From Cunninghamia lanceolata (lineage: Eukaryota; Streptophyta; Pinopsida; Cupressales; Cupressaceae), in assembly GCA_027924645.1 (NCBI GenBank), contig BSBN01000293.1, positions 10,316,501 through 10,380,500 of the forward strand: a stretch of DNA of 64,000 nt, written 5' to 3'. The notes under the pieces are model-generated. The model was given only the letters and a program-made list of their open reading frames with translations, was not told the DNA's origin and ran no database searches. Position 1 is the stretch's first letter, and every line of letters begins with the position of its first letter. The position numbers and the translations under genes were made by a program. Shown here piece after piece: positions 1-14,653 of the stretch.

Positions 1-480
1 TATATCCAGATTAATGATAAAATTTTATATATATGGCTATGAGATCCACGATCATATCAATGTTTGGTAGAGAAAAGTTATCTAAGTTGGGGTAGATCCT
101 TTTTTTATGTCTCAAAAGTTAGTGCAAACATGAATTCCCTTAGTTTTCTTGTTAAATAAGACCACATTAGAGACCCATTTAGGATAAGTAATAGTCTAAA
201 TGAACCCTCGACATCCAAGAGTTTATACCATTCTTCTATGACCACGAGGGCTACTTGGGGGTGCATTTTGCATAGCTTTTATTGAATAGGTTTGGCATTG
301 AGGTGAACCACAAGATGATGCATGACTTTAAAGATGGAGTCTCAAGGCATATCACCATAAGACCACATGAAGAAATCAACGTAATCTTTAACATGGTGAC
401 ATGGTTATATATGCCTTCTTTGATGTCAAGGTCCAGTGGAACTACTATCTTAGAGAGTTTAGGGTCCGAGCTTCTATTCA
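1..480 (-). pseudogene. Ty3/gypsy reverse transcriptase shard (Tat-like)
   Basis: Read on the minus strand, this segment resembles the N-terminal part of a plant Ty3/gypsy reverse transcriptase. Recognisable blocks in order are MWSYGDMP, HHLVVHLNAKPIQ, CKMHPQVALVVIEEW and, near the window edge, a decayed form of the FSLPNIDMIVDL block that precedes the first catalytic aspartate. The frame is broken by several stops and shifts, so it is dead. The same block order occurs in the better-preserved Tat-like element further right (around 40.8 kb). The rest of this element lies left of the window. The family call rests on motif memory and not on an alignment. Confidence 0.55.
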
Positions 481-1342
481 CAGGTTGATGTCTATAGCAT
501 CCTCAACAAGGAGAGGGGAGTCATGTCTTGTATCTAAGTGGTATCTAATGGAAGGTGAAGTTTGTCAAATTAAGGAGCTCTTGGGAAGTGTCCATTTTTA
601 TTGTATCATTTTAATCAATCACAAGTTTCTTCTTATATCTTGTTGCTATTCTGCCTAGACTAGGGTGCCTTAGGACTAAAGGGTTCTTTTTTTCTCTCCA
701 AAATAAGCATATGTAGGTGTTAAGTATGGTGGAAAAGTCTTTCTTATGATTACAATGGGGATGTGGTCTTGACACTTCATAAGTTTCATGATGGCTTCAT
801 CATTTTGGAAAACATCAAATCATAAAGGGTCGTGTTGGTCCCAATCGATAAGCTCAAGTTATTATAGGTCTAAGGAGATGGTGAGGATAGTGACCTATCA
901 TGAAAGAGATTAGTGGTGGAAAGATCTTCGTAAGGATCATGAGTGGAGCCTACATCAATGTCATTAAAATTAGGGGAAGCATTACCAATGAGGTTGAGCT
1001 CGTATCATAATTAACATCATGATGTTCATTCTAGGGGCATAACCTAGCTAGTGAGGACAGCTACTTGAGTATATCAAAAGTTACATAAATGTTGGCTTCA
1101 TTTCATTCTTGATTAGTTGGCTATCACAAAAACTGTAAAATTTTCTCAATTCTTGATTAGTTGGTTGTCTCTAAAGGTTTGATTATGAAGGATGTGATAA
1201 AGGTTTTATTATGGTTTGTTGTAATTTTTTTACATGATAGTTAGCTATTCAATAATGCCTTTAAAATACAATGACATACATTGTTATAAGTAAATTTTAT
1301 AAAAACCAAATATATATATATATCATCCCAATACTATATAAT
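481..1342. other. No gene seen; likely decayed retroelement upstream region
   Basis: This stretch continues upstream (minus strand) of the reverse-transcriptase shard and may be its eroded pre-RT polyprotein. I see no convincing open frame. A short TA microsatellite lies near 1310-1322. Confidence 0.4.
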
Positions 1343-1770
1343 TTTTGACAATTTGTTCAAAATCTCTCCTTTCATATGATATAATCGTTTCAAAATTTCA
1401 ATTGTATTTTACAGCTAAAATGTTTAAATATAGCTATTCAACACTCAAATTGAACTCAAATTTTGACAGTTTGTTCAAAATCTCTCCTTTCATATGATAT
1501 AGTATTTTCAAAATTTCAATTGTATTTTACAGCTAAAATGTTTAAATACAGCTATTCAACACTCAAATTTTGATAGTTTGTTCAAAATCTCTCCTTTCAT
1601 ATGATACAGTATTTTCAAATTTTCAATTGTATTTTACAGCTAAAATGTCTAAATATATCTATTCAATTCTTAATTTTAAACATAATTTTGATAGTTTGTT
1701 CAAATTCTATCCTTTTATATGATATAGTCTTTCAAAATTTCAATTGTATTTTACAACTAAACTATCAAAA
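1343..1770. repeat. Tandem repeat, four copies of about 107-118 bp
   Basis: Copies begin at about 1343, 1461, 1568 and 1686, each with TTTTGACAGTTTGTTCAAA or a close variant. Each continues with a TCTCTCCTTTCATATGATA block and a CAATTGTATTTTACA block. Copies 2 and 3 are closest to each other; copy 4 is shorter and more diverged. The array is AT-rich and non-coding. The start-to-start spacings are 118, 107 and 118 bp. Confidence 0.85.
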
Positions 1771-1919
1771 ATCAACTACTGATTTCATAAATAGAAACCC
1801 TAAATAAAAATTCACAATTTAAATTTTGATTGTATTTTACACCAAAACAAACAAGGGAAGCTTAAAACGATTGATGGTAATTTGTAGAAGTGGAAAAATC
1901 CACTTACCTGGTGGGTTGA

Positions 1920-2212
1920 TGGTGACTAAACTCGGGATCCCATTTTCGCCTGTCGACTGTCACTGTTGAAAATGGGGTCTCTGCCATTTTTTAAAAATTT
2001 AATACTTTTTCAAAACAGGATCCCGTTACATAAAACGCGATCCCGTTCCATAAAACGGGATCTCGTTTATAACGGGATCCTGTTTTTGGCCTCTAGGTTT
2101 GGGATCCTGCTAAAAAAATGGGATCGCATTTTTTGTTTTAGGCTTGGGATCCCGGTGCAAAACGGGATCGCGTTTTATATAAAAGGGATCCCGTTTTTGG
2201 TTCCCCGATTTC
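1920..2212. repeat. Cluster of GGGATCCC-type palindromes
   Basis: About ten degenerate copies of a palindrome with core CGGGATCCCG, flanked by A runs on the left and T runs on the right, fall in under 300 bp. Variants include AACGGGATCGCGTT, AACGGGATCCTGTT, AACGGGATCTCGTT and AAGGGATCCCGTTTT. They are spaced irregularly, roughly 15-40 bp apart. The surrounding sequence is non-coding, so I list this as a repeat of unknown role. Confidence 0.8.
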
Positions 2213-2277
2213 GGATTTTTTTCTAACTCTGAAACTTCCACCTTAAGTGGACACAACTTCTTGCATTTACCTGTATG

Positions 2278-2490
2278 TTACTCTAACCATTGACATGCAA
2301 AATCAAAATCCTGGGTGGGTAAAACCACATCAGCAAGAGAATCAAAAGACTTACCTCGTGGAATACTTTTGGAACAAATTTCTAAGGACGCTTGTTTAGG
2401 GGAGGAGCCATTAAGCAGAGCCGTCAAACTGCCAACACCAGCACCAGCAAGAACTGTTGGGTTAGAGCTGGTTGAAGACATTATAAACAA
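2278..2490 (-). CDS. Small hypothetical ORF
   Basis: A 70-residue frame starts with a Ser/Thr-rich stretch (MSSTSSNPTVLAGAGVGS after a possible upstream Met). Its composition looks more protein-like than the surrounding AT-rich DNA. It could be the first exon of a gene or the start of a gag-like protein. I recognise no domain, and no continuation is evident downstream on the minus strand. It may equally be chance. Confidence 0.25.
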   Translation of the reverse strand: MFIMSSTSSNPTVLAGAGVGSLTALLNGSSPKQASLEICSKSIPRGKSFDSLADVVLPTQDFDFACQWLE

Positions 2491-6150
<3,660 letters not shown>

Positions 6151-6257
6151 AGGTGTTGTAAGATCTTGTTATTTGGTGTTCCTTGTCTCTGTTTAGGTGT
6201 TGTAAGATTTTGTTATTTGGTTTTCCTTATCTCTGTTTAGGTGTTGTAAGATTTTGA
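6151..6257. repeat. 44-bp direct repeat, about 2.4 copies
   Basis: Units starting AGGTGTTGTAAGAT begin at 6151, 6195 and 6239. The first two are full length and nearly identical, and the third is partial. Confidence 0.85.
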
Positions 6258-7356
6258 CATGGTAAGTGTGAAGATTTCTACTCACCTTCATCGTGGATTC
6301 TTTTCGTTGGCTTTAAGAGCCCTGTTGTTTACGGCTCTGTCCTTAGATCCTGTACTGACCTCTTATAGTCCTATTCGGACTTTGTCAACACTTGTCTCCT
6401 CTCCTCGTTAAATTTCTTATTTTCCATTGTGTGCCACAACTCACATCAGTTGTAAACTAATTTTTTAGTAAGTTTTTTTTTGGCTAACATTCCTTGCTAA
6501 TGTTTTTCCGTTAACATTATTTATTGTAACATTTTATGTTACAAACATTGTTACCATAACACTTCTAAAAACCATGGCATTTACTATAACGTTAACATTT
6601 AAATGTTAAATTAAATTTATGTAACCTCCAACAATTAGCAAACTACCTAAGCAAAAATTTTATGCTAGGTTAACCTTTTTTGCTAGTCAATATGTTGGAG
6701 AAATTGTTTTTCACCAAATAGACCACCATATGCTCTCAACTTGTTGAAGGAGGCTAGTTTCTTCTATTTGCCATAACGTTTGGCCACGTAGGTGAAATTT
6801 GGCAAATTTATAGTCGATGGGAAGCTAGTTCCAACGCCAACAAAGAAATGTCAAGACAATTTGGAAATTGTGTCATTTTAACATATTTTTTACCCTTCCT
6901 TTGTAATATGCAACTATTGAAATTATTGTATCTTTTGATTGGCAACTTGAAATTAGGTAAGTGCATGGAAATGCTATACAAAAAAGTGGTCAAATGTCTA
7001 ATTTTAGCCAAAATGCGAGCGTGTTTTAAAAGAGTGCAATCGTGCTATTTTGAAAATAACAAAACATGATCATGGTATGGCTTGGTAAAGCCCAAGCCAA
7101 AACGCGATCATGTTTTGGGTTGTTAAAAAAAAAAACCTACATTTTTCAACCCTGGCCGCGATCCTTTGCCCCCCCAGAACACTTGTGGAGCATCAAAATG
7201 CATTCGCGTTATCAAAAATTTAGCATTTTGCAATCAAAATCGCCATTATGTCAAGCATGTCCATGATTTTATCATTTTGTAATCAAATTGTGTTTGCATT
7301 TCAACAAATTTGATTGTTTTTGATGAATTTCTTTTTTATTTTTATTTTTATATCAG
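6258..7356. other. Intergenic, with a second A/T-flanked palindromic motif patch
   Basis: No gene is seen. At about 7010-7115 there are motifs of the form AAAACGCGATCATGTTTT and ACATGATCATGG. They resemble the palindrome cluster at 1.9-2.2 kb in design: A-run, CG-rich GATC core, T-run. A polypyrimidine tract ending in TATCAG at 7351-7356 looks like a splice acceptor for the next feature. Confidence 0.4.
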
Positions 7357-9803
7357 ATCCTATAGACTCTAACTTGGAACCAAATTTGGATGAGGAAATG
7401 CCTGAAGAAAACCCTGTAACACACCAATCTCCTCCAACACTTCCAAGAAACCCTAGATAAAGTCAAGAGGATTTGATAGGGCATTTACAAGAAAATAAGA
7501 ATCAACTTACAAAATAGTTTCAAAATTAAAGGCACCAATATCGAACCCACATCATACATCACTCACTTCATCATTGGAAGCAATGATGAAGAATGTTGAC
7601 TCAGTGACAAGTCAAATAGATGAATGGAAAAGATATAAAGAATCATGTCGTAAGTTCTATGCAACCAAATTGTCCTACAATGATGTAGAAAAAAAGAGAT
7701 AACAAAAGGACAAATTTGTGCTCTTTACTAATCCTAGAACCAATGCACTGCTTCCTGTGACTTCAAAGAGATTTCCAATACATTGGTGCAATCATAATGA
7801 AATAAGAAATAATTTTTGGGAGAGGTGGTGGATGGTGTTTGATCAACCTCTATGTAATAATCATGAGGTCCCATTATATTTTCTTAGGAATCTTTATTGT
7901 GAGTTTGTTCTTCATGAAATTCCCAATTATTTTGATATGAGGGAGTTTTTGTTGTTATATGGAGCCTAATCAGACTCGGAGGTTAAATTTACCCCACTTT
8001 TATCAACACGGTTTCACCCCAAATTTTTTAATGGGGTCAAGGGACAACGCCCCTTACGAGGGTTTGGGTGCAATGCCCCCAAGACGAGGTCAAGGGGCAG
8101 TGCCCCTGAAACCTCCAATGATTTTTTATTATTTTATTAAGGCATCGGGAGTTATTTTTTCTATTAGCTGACATAAAAAAAACCCTATTTTTGTAACCGA
8201 CATAAGGCTTGATAAAAGCGGCTAAGGGTTAGGGTTTCTGTTGATGTATTGTAGCATTTTACAGCAGTATTGAGTTGCAAGGATTATTGTTTGTAATCAG
8301 TTTGATTTACTGGAAAATAATAGTAGACACTCTGTTGGTGGATGTAGCCTGGGTTTGGGTGAACCACATTAAAACTTGTCTCTCGCTGTTATTATTTCTA
8401 TGTATTTTTCATTCCTCTGTTTAATCTTTATTTGCATTTAATTGATATCTTCTGTTGGCTAACCCTAACAATTTTAGAGTGGAGGTGGAGGCTCTACCCA
8501 ACATAGATTGGAAGCTCGTTAGGATGTAAACTGTTCACAAAGCCCACTAGCACAAAAATTCAACCAACATGTGACGATTCCATTAGTCGTCAAGGAGACT
8601 ATGGAGGTACAGACTCTCCATGCTATTGCTAGCCTTACAGACACACTTGTACAACATGGCACGCAAGTATCTCAGTCTTGTGCTTTAAACAGTAAATAAT
8701 CAGGGAACACAACCATCTAACTCTAGTGCTCCTAGCTCTCACCTGTGCCTTAGTTCTAATTTATGCTATGGAGTAGATTGTGATCTAGAGGGTACAGAGG
8801 GTGCCACCTCCCACGAATGCACTCATTAGATTTTTTGGGAATAGAGTGGGTGATCTAGTAGTACGAGGTCATCAATTAGATGATGTGGTGATGGATGATG
8901 AGCTATTAATGATTTGTTTTCTGATCACACATAGGTATTTTTATATGAATTTATAAGATTTGTATATCTTATACTTAAATTTTGAAATGTAAATTAATTT
9001 TTAATTATAAAATTGAATTAAAATTATGCATATATTATACATTTCAGGATGTAATGTCACAATCCTATGGCATGACATTGATCATCCCACCAACGAGTTG
9101 TACATGTGCATCTGTTTCAGAGGTAAAAATCTAATATATCAAAGAATAATACATTAAATATTTGAAAATGTGATTTTTTGTTGAACGGGTGGGCATTACA
9201 TCACCATCTAACATGCTTGATCCTATGGTTAGTTGTGACATTGGATACACAGCGGTATGCTTTATAACTCATTTTAAATTTTTATTTTGCAAAATCTAAT
9301 TTTATTGTTTATGTGTATTAGACTTTCTGAGTTAAATCTGTTATTGTTTATTTAGTTGATGTATTTAGCTATCACACCTCCTAGTATACGAGAGAATTTA
9401 GATATTGATGTTTCTAAAGAAATTTCATTGGCAATGTATCTAACACAGGTATGAGTATGAACATGTACATTTAATTATGATTATTTTGTTTCAATTGACA
9501 TCATTAGGTATTTGAAAAAAAATGAGAAATACAATTTTGTTATGTTATAGATTGATGTAAACACTCCTATCCGAGGACAAACCTCTATTGATGATGTCGA
9601 GTGTCATAAGCAAGAACAACTAGACTACCAATATGTTGTAAGTTTGTATATTATTTTTATATCATTTTAAAATAATATATTTTAGTTATAGAGTTTGGCA
9701 TGGTATCTAATTTTATAATTTGTATAAATAGCTTTAAGTACAAAATAGCGAAGGACGCAAGACATCATAATGACGCAAGACAACTATGAATTCAGGGGAT
9801 TGA
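7357..9803 (+). pseudogene. Unrecognised multi-exon gene, now a pseudogene
   Basis: A + strand coding series that I cannot name. The first exon (7357 on) reads from a TATCAG acceptor through a long frame with single stops at TAA (after NPR) and TAG (after LTK), both explainable as mutated Gln codons. It then reads through a Trp-rich segment (FWERWWMVF). A solo LTR (7950-8470) interrupts it. After the LTR is removed the frame resumes and runs, with a frameshift near 8690, to a segment reading GDLVVRGHQLDDVV near 8850-8900. Downstream come short exons that are open in phase 0 and bounded by AG and GT: 9048-9122, about 9186-9255, about 9358-9449, about 9551-9637, and a terminal piece from about 9733. 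The second of these has no clear acceptor. The terminal piece has stops at former Gln-like codons. It could be a host gene or a transposon-encoded protein. Confidence 0.5.
7950..8470 (+). mobile_element. Solo LTR, same family as the rearranged copia element at 43-47.5 kb
   Basis: This 521-bp segment begins TGTTGTTATATGGAGCC and ends GGCTAACCCTAACA. Its right 300 bp matches the LTRs at 46286-46785 and 47000-47478, including the blocks GATGTAGCC, GGGTGAACCAC and TTGCATTTAATTGATATCTTC. Flanking 5-bp sequences are GTTTT (7945-7949) and ATTTT (8471-8475), a target-site duplication with one mismatch. No internal element sequence remains, so it is a product of LTR-LTR recombination. It splits the coding frame of the surrounding pseudogene. 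Confidence 0.85.
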
Positions 9804-10700
9804 GGTTCAATTTCTAGTCGGGCAAAGAGAGGTAGAATGTTTCAATAATTTAGTGTTTGCTACCTATGACGAAGACACTTTTTATGCCTTTACATGGCAC
9901 ATCCATAATGTAATTTGTATGACTATATATTGATGACATTTTGTAGTTTGAGAGACTTGATGTTGGCGTCATGGCATTGTATGACATTTTGATGACATTT
10001 GTATGCCTTCATGACTTTATCGGGACTAATGTATATAAATATTTTATGTGTATTCATAGCTCAAATGGTTTTAATGGTTTGTACCTATTCTATGTCTTTA
10101 TATTTCCTTGTCTCTATCACTATCTCTCTCATATGTACATGGTGTGCATAAGGGTTGAATGACATATTTGGCATAATATCATACAAGCGTCATGCATTCA
10201 TCATAGGTAGTGTGCATCAAATTCCTATGACTATGTGCATAGTCTTCTTATTCATAATCATGGTTATTGACATTCAATATTGTGCATGATCATGACTTTT
10301 ATATGAAGGCTATAATGAAATATATGCCATTGCATTATATGGGTTTTGTTTGAAGGATTTGATGGTATATATAGACCATTTTGTTGTATGGGTTATAATG
10401 GCATATATTTCATAGAGATATAATGGTTTTTCTTAAAGGTTGCATTGAGCTATTATCATTTTTGTTCATGCATCATGGTTGAGTGATACTGACTATTGTG
10501 CATTGACAACATCAAATATTTGTTACAAGTTTCCCATTATTAGAAAAAGGTTCTTCAAGAGTCCAAACATCATTTATGATAGGTGGCAGCATCATCTCTA
10601 AGGCTTGTAAGGACAGATTTTTAATGGTCTTGTCTCATTTTACCATGCTAATAATTATCTTAAGAAGTCCTTCATGGTTGAGTGTTTCGTGAGGTATTTA
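9804..10700. other. Intergenic, low-complexity TG/ATG-rich
   Basis: The sequence is rich in repeated words such as TGACATTT and GGTTATAATGG. No gene is recognised. A short frame at 9971-10162 has no motif. Confidence 0.4.
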
Positions 10701-10769
10701 GTGTAAATGAGTTTGTATCAAGGGTTTGAGCATGATGGAGGTTGGCATAACAATTTGTTAAAGTCATAT

Positions 10770-12290
10770 AGTTCACATGCCTTGTCTATGCTTCCACACT
10801 TTGTATACATGTCTAGCAGGGCTAAAGTCAAACAATTCACATGCACTGTCTATGCTTCCACACTTTGCATACATGTCTACAAGGGCAACTACAAATACAA
10901 CATCTGGAAAATTCCTATATCCTTTATGCTTTGATGATTGTCCATATCTTGTTCCAAATATCTTAATTTGGCAGAAGTAGGGAGGATGATGGCAATGGTT
11001 GTGGAATTTGGCTTTACATGTGCCAATTAAATTTGCTTGAAAGATTCTAAAGTCTTTTCAACAAATCCATTTTCTACACATATTTCAATCATTGCATTCC
11101 ATGAGAGGATGTCTCTTTGCGGTGTTCTATCAAACAGTCCACGTGCCTTGTCTATGCTTCCATACTTTGCATACATGTCTACAAGGGCAGCTGTAATTAC
11201 AACATCTAACAAAATTCCTATATCCTTTATGCTTTGATGGTTGTCCATAGCTTGATCCAAAGATCCTAATTTAGCATAAGCAGGGAGGATGTTGGAAATG
11301 GTTGTGGAATTTGTCTTTACATGTGCCAATTGCATTTTATTGAAAGTTTTTTAAGTCTTTTCAACAAATCCATTTTTTGCATATCTTTCAATCATTGCAT
11401 TCCATGAGAGGACATCTCTTTGTGGTGTTCTATCAAACAATCTATGTGCCTTGTCTATGCTTCCACACTTTGCATACATGTCTACAAGGGTGGCTGTAAT
11501 TACAACATCTGACAAAATTCTTGTATCCTTTATGCTTTAATGGTTGTCCATACCATGTTCCAAAGATCCTAATTTGATAGAGATATGGAGGATGCTGACA
11601 AAGGTTTTGGAATTTGGCTTTACACGTACCACTTGCATTTTCTTGAAAGTTTCTAAAGCCTTTTCAATAATCCATGTGCCTTGTCTATGCTTCCAATTTT
11701 CATGGTTGAGTGTTAGGTCAAACAATCCACATGCCTTGTCTATGCTTCCACACTTTGCACACATATCTACAAGGGCAACAAAAATTACATCTAACAAAAT
11801 TCCTATATCCTTTATGCTTTGATGGATGTCCATACGTTGTTCCAAAGATTCTAATTTGGTAGAGATAAGGAGGATACTAGCAAAGGTTACACAATTTGGC
11901 TTTACACGTGCCAATTACATTTTCTTGAAAGTTTCTAAAGCCTTTTCAATAATCCATGTGCCTTGTCTATGCTTCCAATTTTCATGGTTGAGTGTTACGT
12001 CAAACAATCCACGTGCCTTGTCTATGCTTCCACACTTTGCATACATGTCTACAAGGGCAGCTGCAATTACAACATATGAAAAAAATTCCTATATCCTTTA
12101 TGCTTTGATGGTTGTCCATGTACGTTGTTCCAAAGATTCTAATTTGGTAGAGATAGGGAGGATGTTGGCAAAGGTTGTGGAATTTGGCTTTACATGTGCC
12201 AATTGCATTTGCTTGAAAGTTTCTAAAGCCTTTTCAATAAATCCATTTTTCTATATCTTTCAATCATTACATTCCATGAGATGACTTTCA
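10770..12290 (-). pseudogene. PLS-type pentatricopeptide repeat (PPR) pseudogene
   Basis: The minus strand encodes repeated PPR motifs of the plant PLS class, proteins that normally bind organellar RNA. Visible motifs include ALVDMYAKYGSIDKARGLFD followed by RDILSWNAMIE (11027-11335), and VKPNCVTFASIL with VDMCAKCGSIDKACGLFD (11537-11914). The DNA itself repeats about every 285-300 bp: the word CCTTGTCTATGCTTCCAC on the + strand recurs near 10780, 11149, 11448, 11732 and 12017, with shorter copies near 10841, 11679 and 11959. That period equals about three PPR motifs. Frameshifts and stops separate the motifs, and no start or C-terminal E/DYW domain is seen. The array was probably expanded by internal DNA duplication before or after it died. 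Confidence 0.85.
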
Positions 12291-14235
12291 AAAAATAAGT
12301 CAATCGAAGAGGGAATCCCTTTAAAAAATGAGTCAATATTTGAGAGTTTTATTATGTTTAGATTAGGGTTTCCCTGAAGCTTCATCATAGTGCTATGTTT
12401 GTTTGTTTTTCTCTAACCTATATTAGATTGGTGTCATAGCGAAGAAAGCTTCCTATTACAGAGCTTCTTAAACCTAAAGACTTCATGAGAATGTGAAGGA
12501 AGCCATGAAGAAAGAGATTTTTAAGAAGAAGATCATTCTCATCTACTTCATTCATGCAGTATATTTTAAAGATATTTGATGTTTTGTACAAACAAAGATA
12601 GCAGGAGAACAATGCATGTTGAGATATAGGGATCCATGTAATATAGTATACATGGTATTCAGTAATATACAACATGCAAGAGTCATTGATACAATTTTAA
12701 GCTTGCCATGACCTTTTATGTGATTAGTGGATGTGTAAATGGTCTTTTGTGCATGTAATGATCTTCATAGAGGGATGATCACTCACTTTATGGGAAACAT
12801 AATGGTCTATGAGGAACAAAGGAGAACATGTTAAACTAATCACTAATCTGCCTTGATGAAGTGATCAATGTGTTTGAACGGGTCAAGGTTTATGCAAATA
12901 AGATTGGATGAAAAGGCTATGAAAGGGCTAGGATTTGATTTCCTTAGGCAATCCATCAAGCCATATCCATGGTTCACCCTGTCATGGAGGGAAAAATAAT
13001 ATGGAACGATGCTATTACAAAACCTATAAGCTGTCACAGTCTATTGGATTTGCATGGAGCTATTGAACATGAGAAATCTTTATTGAAGCACTACTAACAT
13101 CCATGAGGAGTAGCATTGAAAGAGGTCATCAAAGAGGTTTTGAGAGAGAAATCACACAGGGAGAATTTTTCTTACTACAAGGGAAAAATTATGCTAAGGA
13201 CTATTATAGTCCATCTTGAAACTGCCACCTACAAGAGAACCCTGTTGCATTTGCATTTCCTTCTAAACTCAGACCGATTGGGTTTAATACATAATTGAGG
13301 ATTGGACTTCATGATGCACATCAAGGGAGTTAATGGAAGTTGCTATGTCTTAACAATCATATATTATCACTGAGATTGAACAATTATCATGTAAAACAAT
13401 CACAAAACGTGACAGCCAAAGAGACAGTCCTCAAGTCATGATTATGAGATAAGGAGTGTATGTGAAAAGGAGGTAGTCTTGGACCAATAAAATGATCTAG
13501 GATAGTCATGAAAATATAAGAATGTTGATTGGTCTGAGATAGAAATGGGGAGTTTTGTGGTTTGAATTAAAATTTTGATTGGTCTGAGATAGAAAGGGGT
13601 AGTTTTGTGGTCTGAGATAGAATGTTGATTGGTCTAATATAAACTAGCAAATGTCATCTGACAAAATTCCTATATCGTTTATGATTTGATGGTTGTGCAT
13701 ACCCTGCTTGCAATAATGTTAGTCAACTTTAGGTATCTAGATGTGATCCAAAACTAGTGATGAAGTCCTTTTGCAAACTTGAGTTCATGCTAGGAATTTT
13801 TATCAATAGTTTAATCCTTATGATGTGTGACATCAAAACTATCTTATGGGAATTGGGAGAACAATCCAAACCCTAACTAGGTGATAGTAATGTGCCCCCA
13901 AGCAATAGGGTTTTATTATGGCATGGATGATGAGGTTACTATGGTAGGTACAATGGATGACTTATTATGGAATGATAGGAAATGACACTAAGTGAAAAAC
14001 TTTAAGCCATGATAGGGTGACAAATAGAGCAAATGGATGATGACATGGTAAATGGATAGAAACCTAGATGAGCAAATAGAAAGTGGGTGTCAAACTAATT
14101 ATCGAGTAGATGGTAAATGCAAGGCTACTACACATGCTGCCTGTAAATAGGTTTTCACATTGGTACTTATCCAAGGTGCCATCAAAGTGATTTTCAACAG
14201 AGGATGAATTATTTCTCTTTATTATTTTGATTTTT
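12291..14235. other. Intergenic; short direct repeats and a PPR shard
   Basis: No gene is recognised. At about 13520-13640 a block around TTGATTGGTCTGAGATAGAA repeats two to three times. At about 13655-13710 lies an isolated copy of the PPR pseudogene sequence (ACAAAATTCCTATATCGTTTATG, compare 11210-11245). The 3' untranslated region or 3' LTR of the Tat-like host element should begin somewhere here on the minus strand. I could not find a copy of the LTR sequence seen at 57985. Confidence 0.45.
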
Positions 14236-14266
14236 GATTTTTTTTACAATTGGTATACCCTATGGG

Positions 14267-14653
14267 TTAGCCATAGAACCTCTTGAGGTGAATGATGTTG
14301 ATAGGTTCCTCAAGGGTTTGTCCCTCAAGTGTAGAAAGTTGATAGGCTCCCAAGCCATAACGGCTAGTAATGATGAAGGGTCCCAACCAATTTGGCTCAA
14401 ATTTTCCTTTGCTATCCCAATCTTGAAGATTCTTTTGATTTTCCTTAAGTACAAGGTCACCAACTTTAAATTTGTGTCCTTTGAGTCTCTTTTTGCAGCT
14501 ATGATGAAGATGATTTTGATAGGTGATGAGATGATTAAAAGCATTGAGACATCTTTCATCTAGCAATTCTAATTCTTGCAACCAGAATATTCTATAAGCT
14601 TCTTCATCAATAAAATGTTGCAATGATACCCTAAAAGAGGGGAGATCAATCTA
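14267..14653 (-). pseudogene. Host Tat-like element: integrase C-terminal part
   Basis: A 118-residue frame reads FIDEEAYRIFWLQELELLDE, then a SH3-like integrase C-terminal block with FKVGDLVLKENQ and WLGPFIIT, ending in NIIHLKRFYG. This matches the tail of plant gypsy integrases. The frame stops at about 14267, which looks like the natural end of the polyprotein. Upstream it runs into the left target-site copy (ATCTA, 14649-14653) of the inserted chromodomain element. The sequence continues at 22357 on the other side of that insert. Confidence 0.85.

Noticed and set aside
1300..1770. AT-rich direct repeats as a CRISPR array
   Set aside because: The units are long, contiguous and diverged, with no unique spacers, and the genome is plant.
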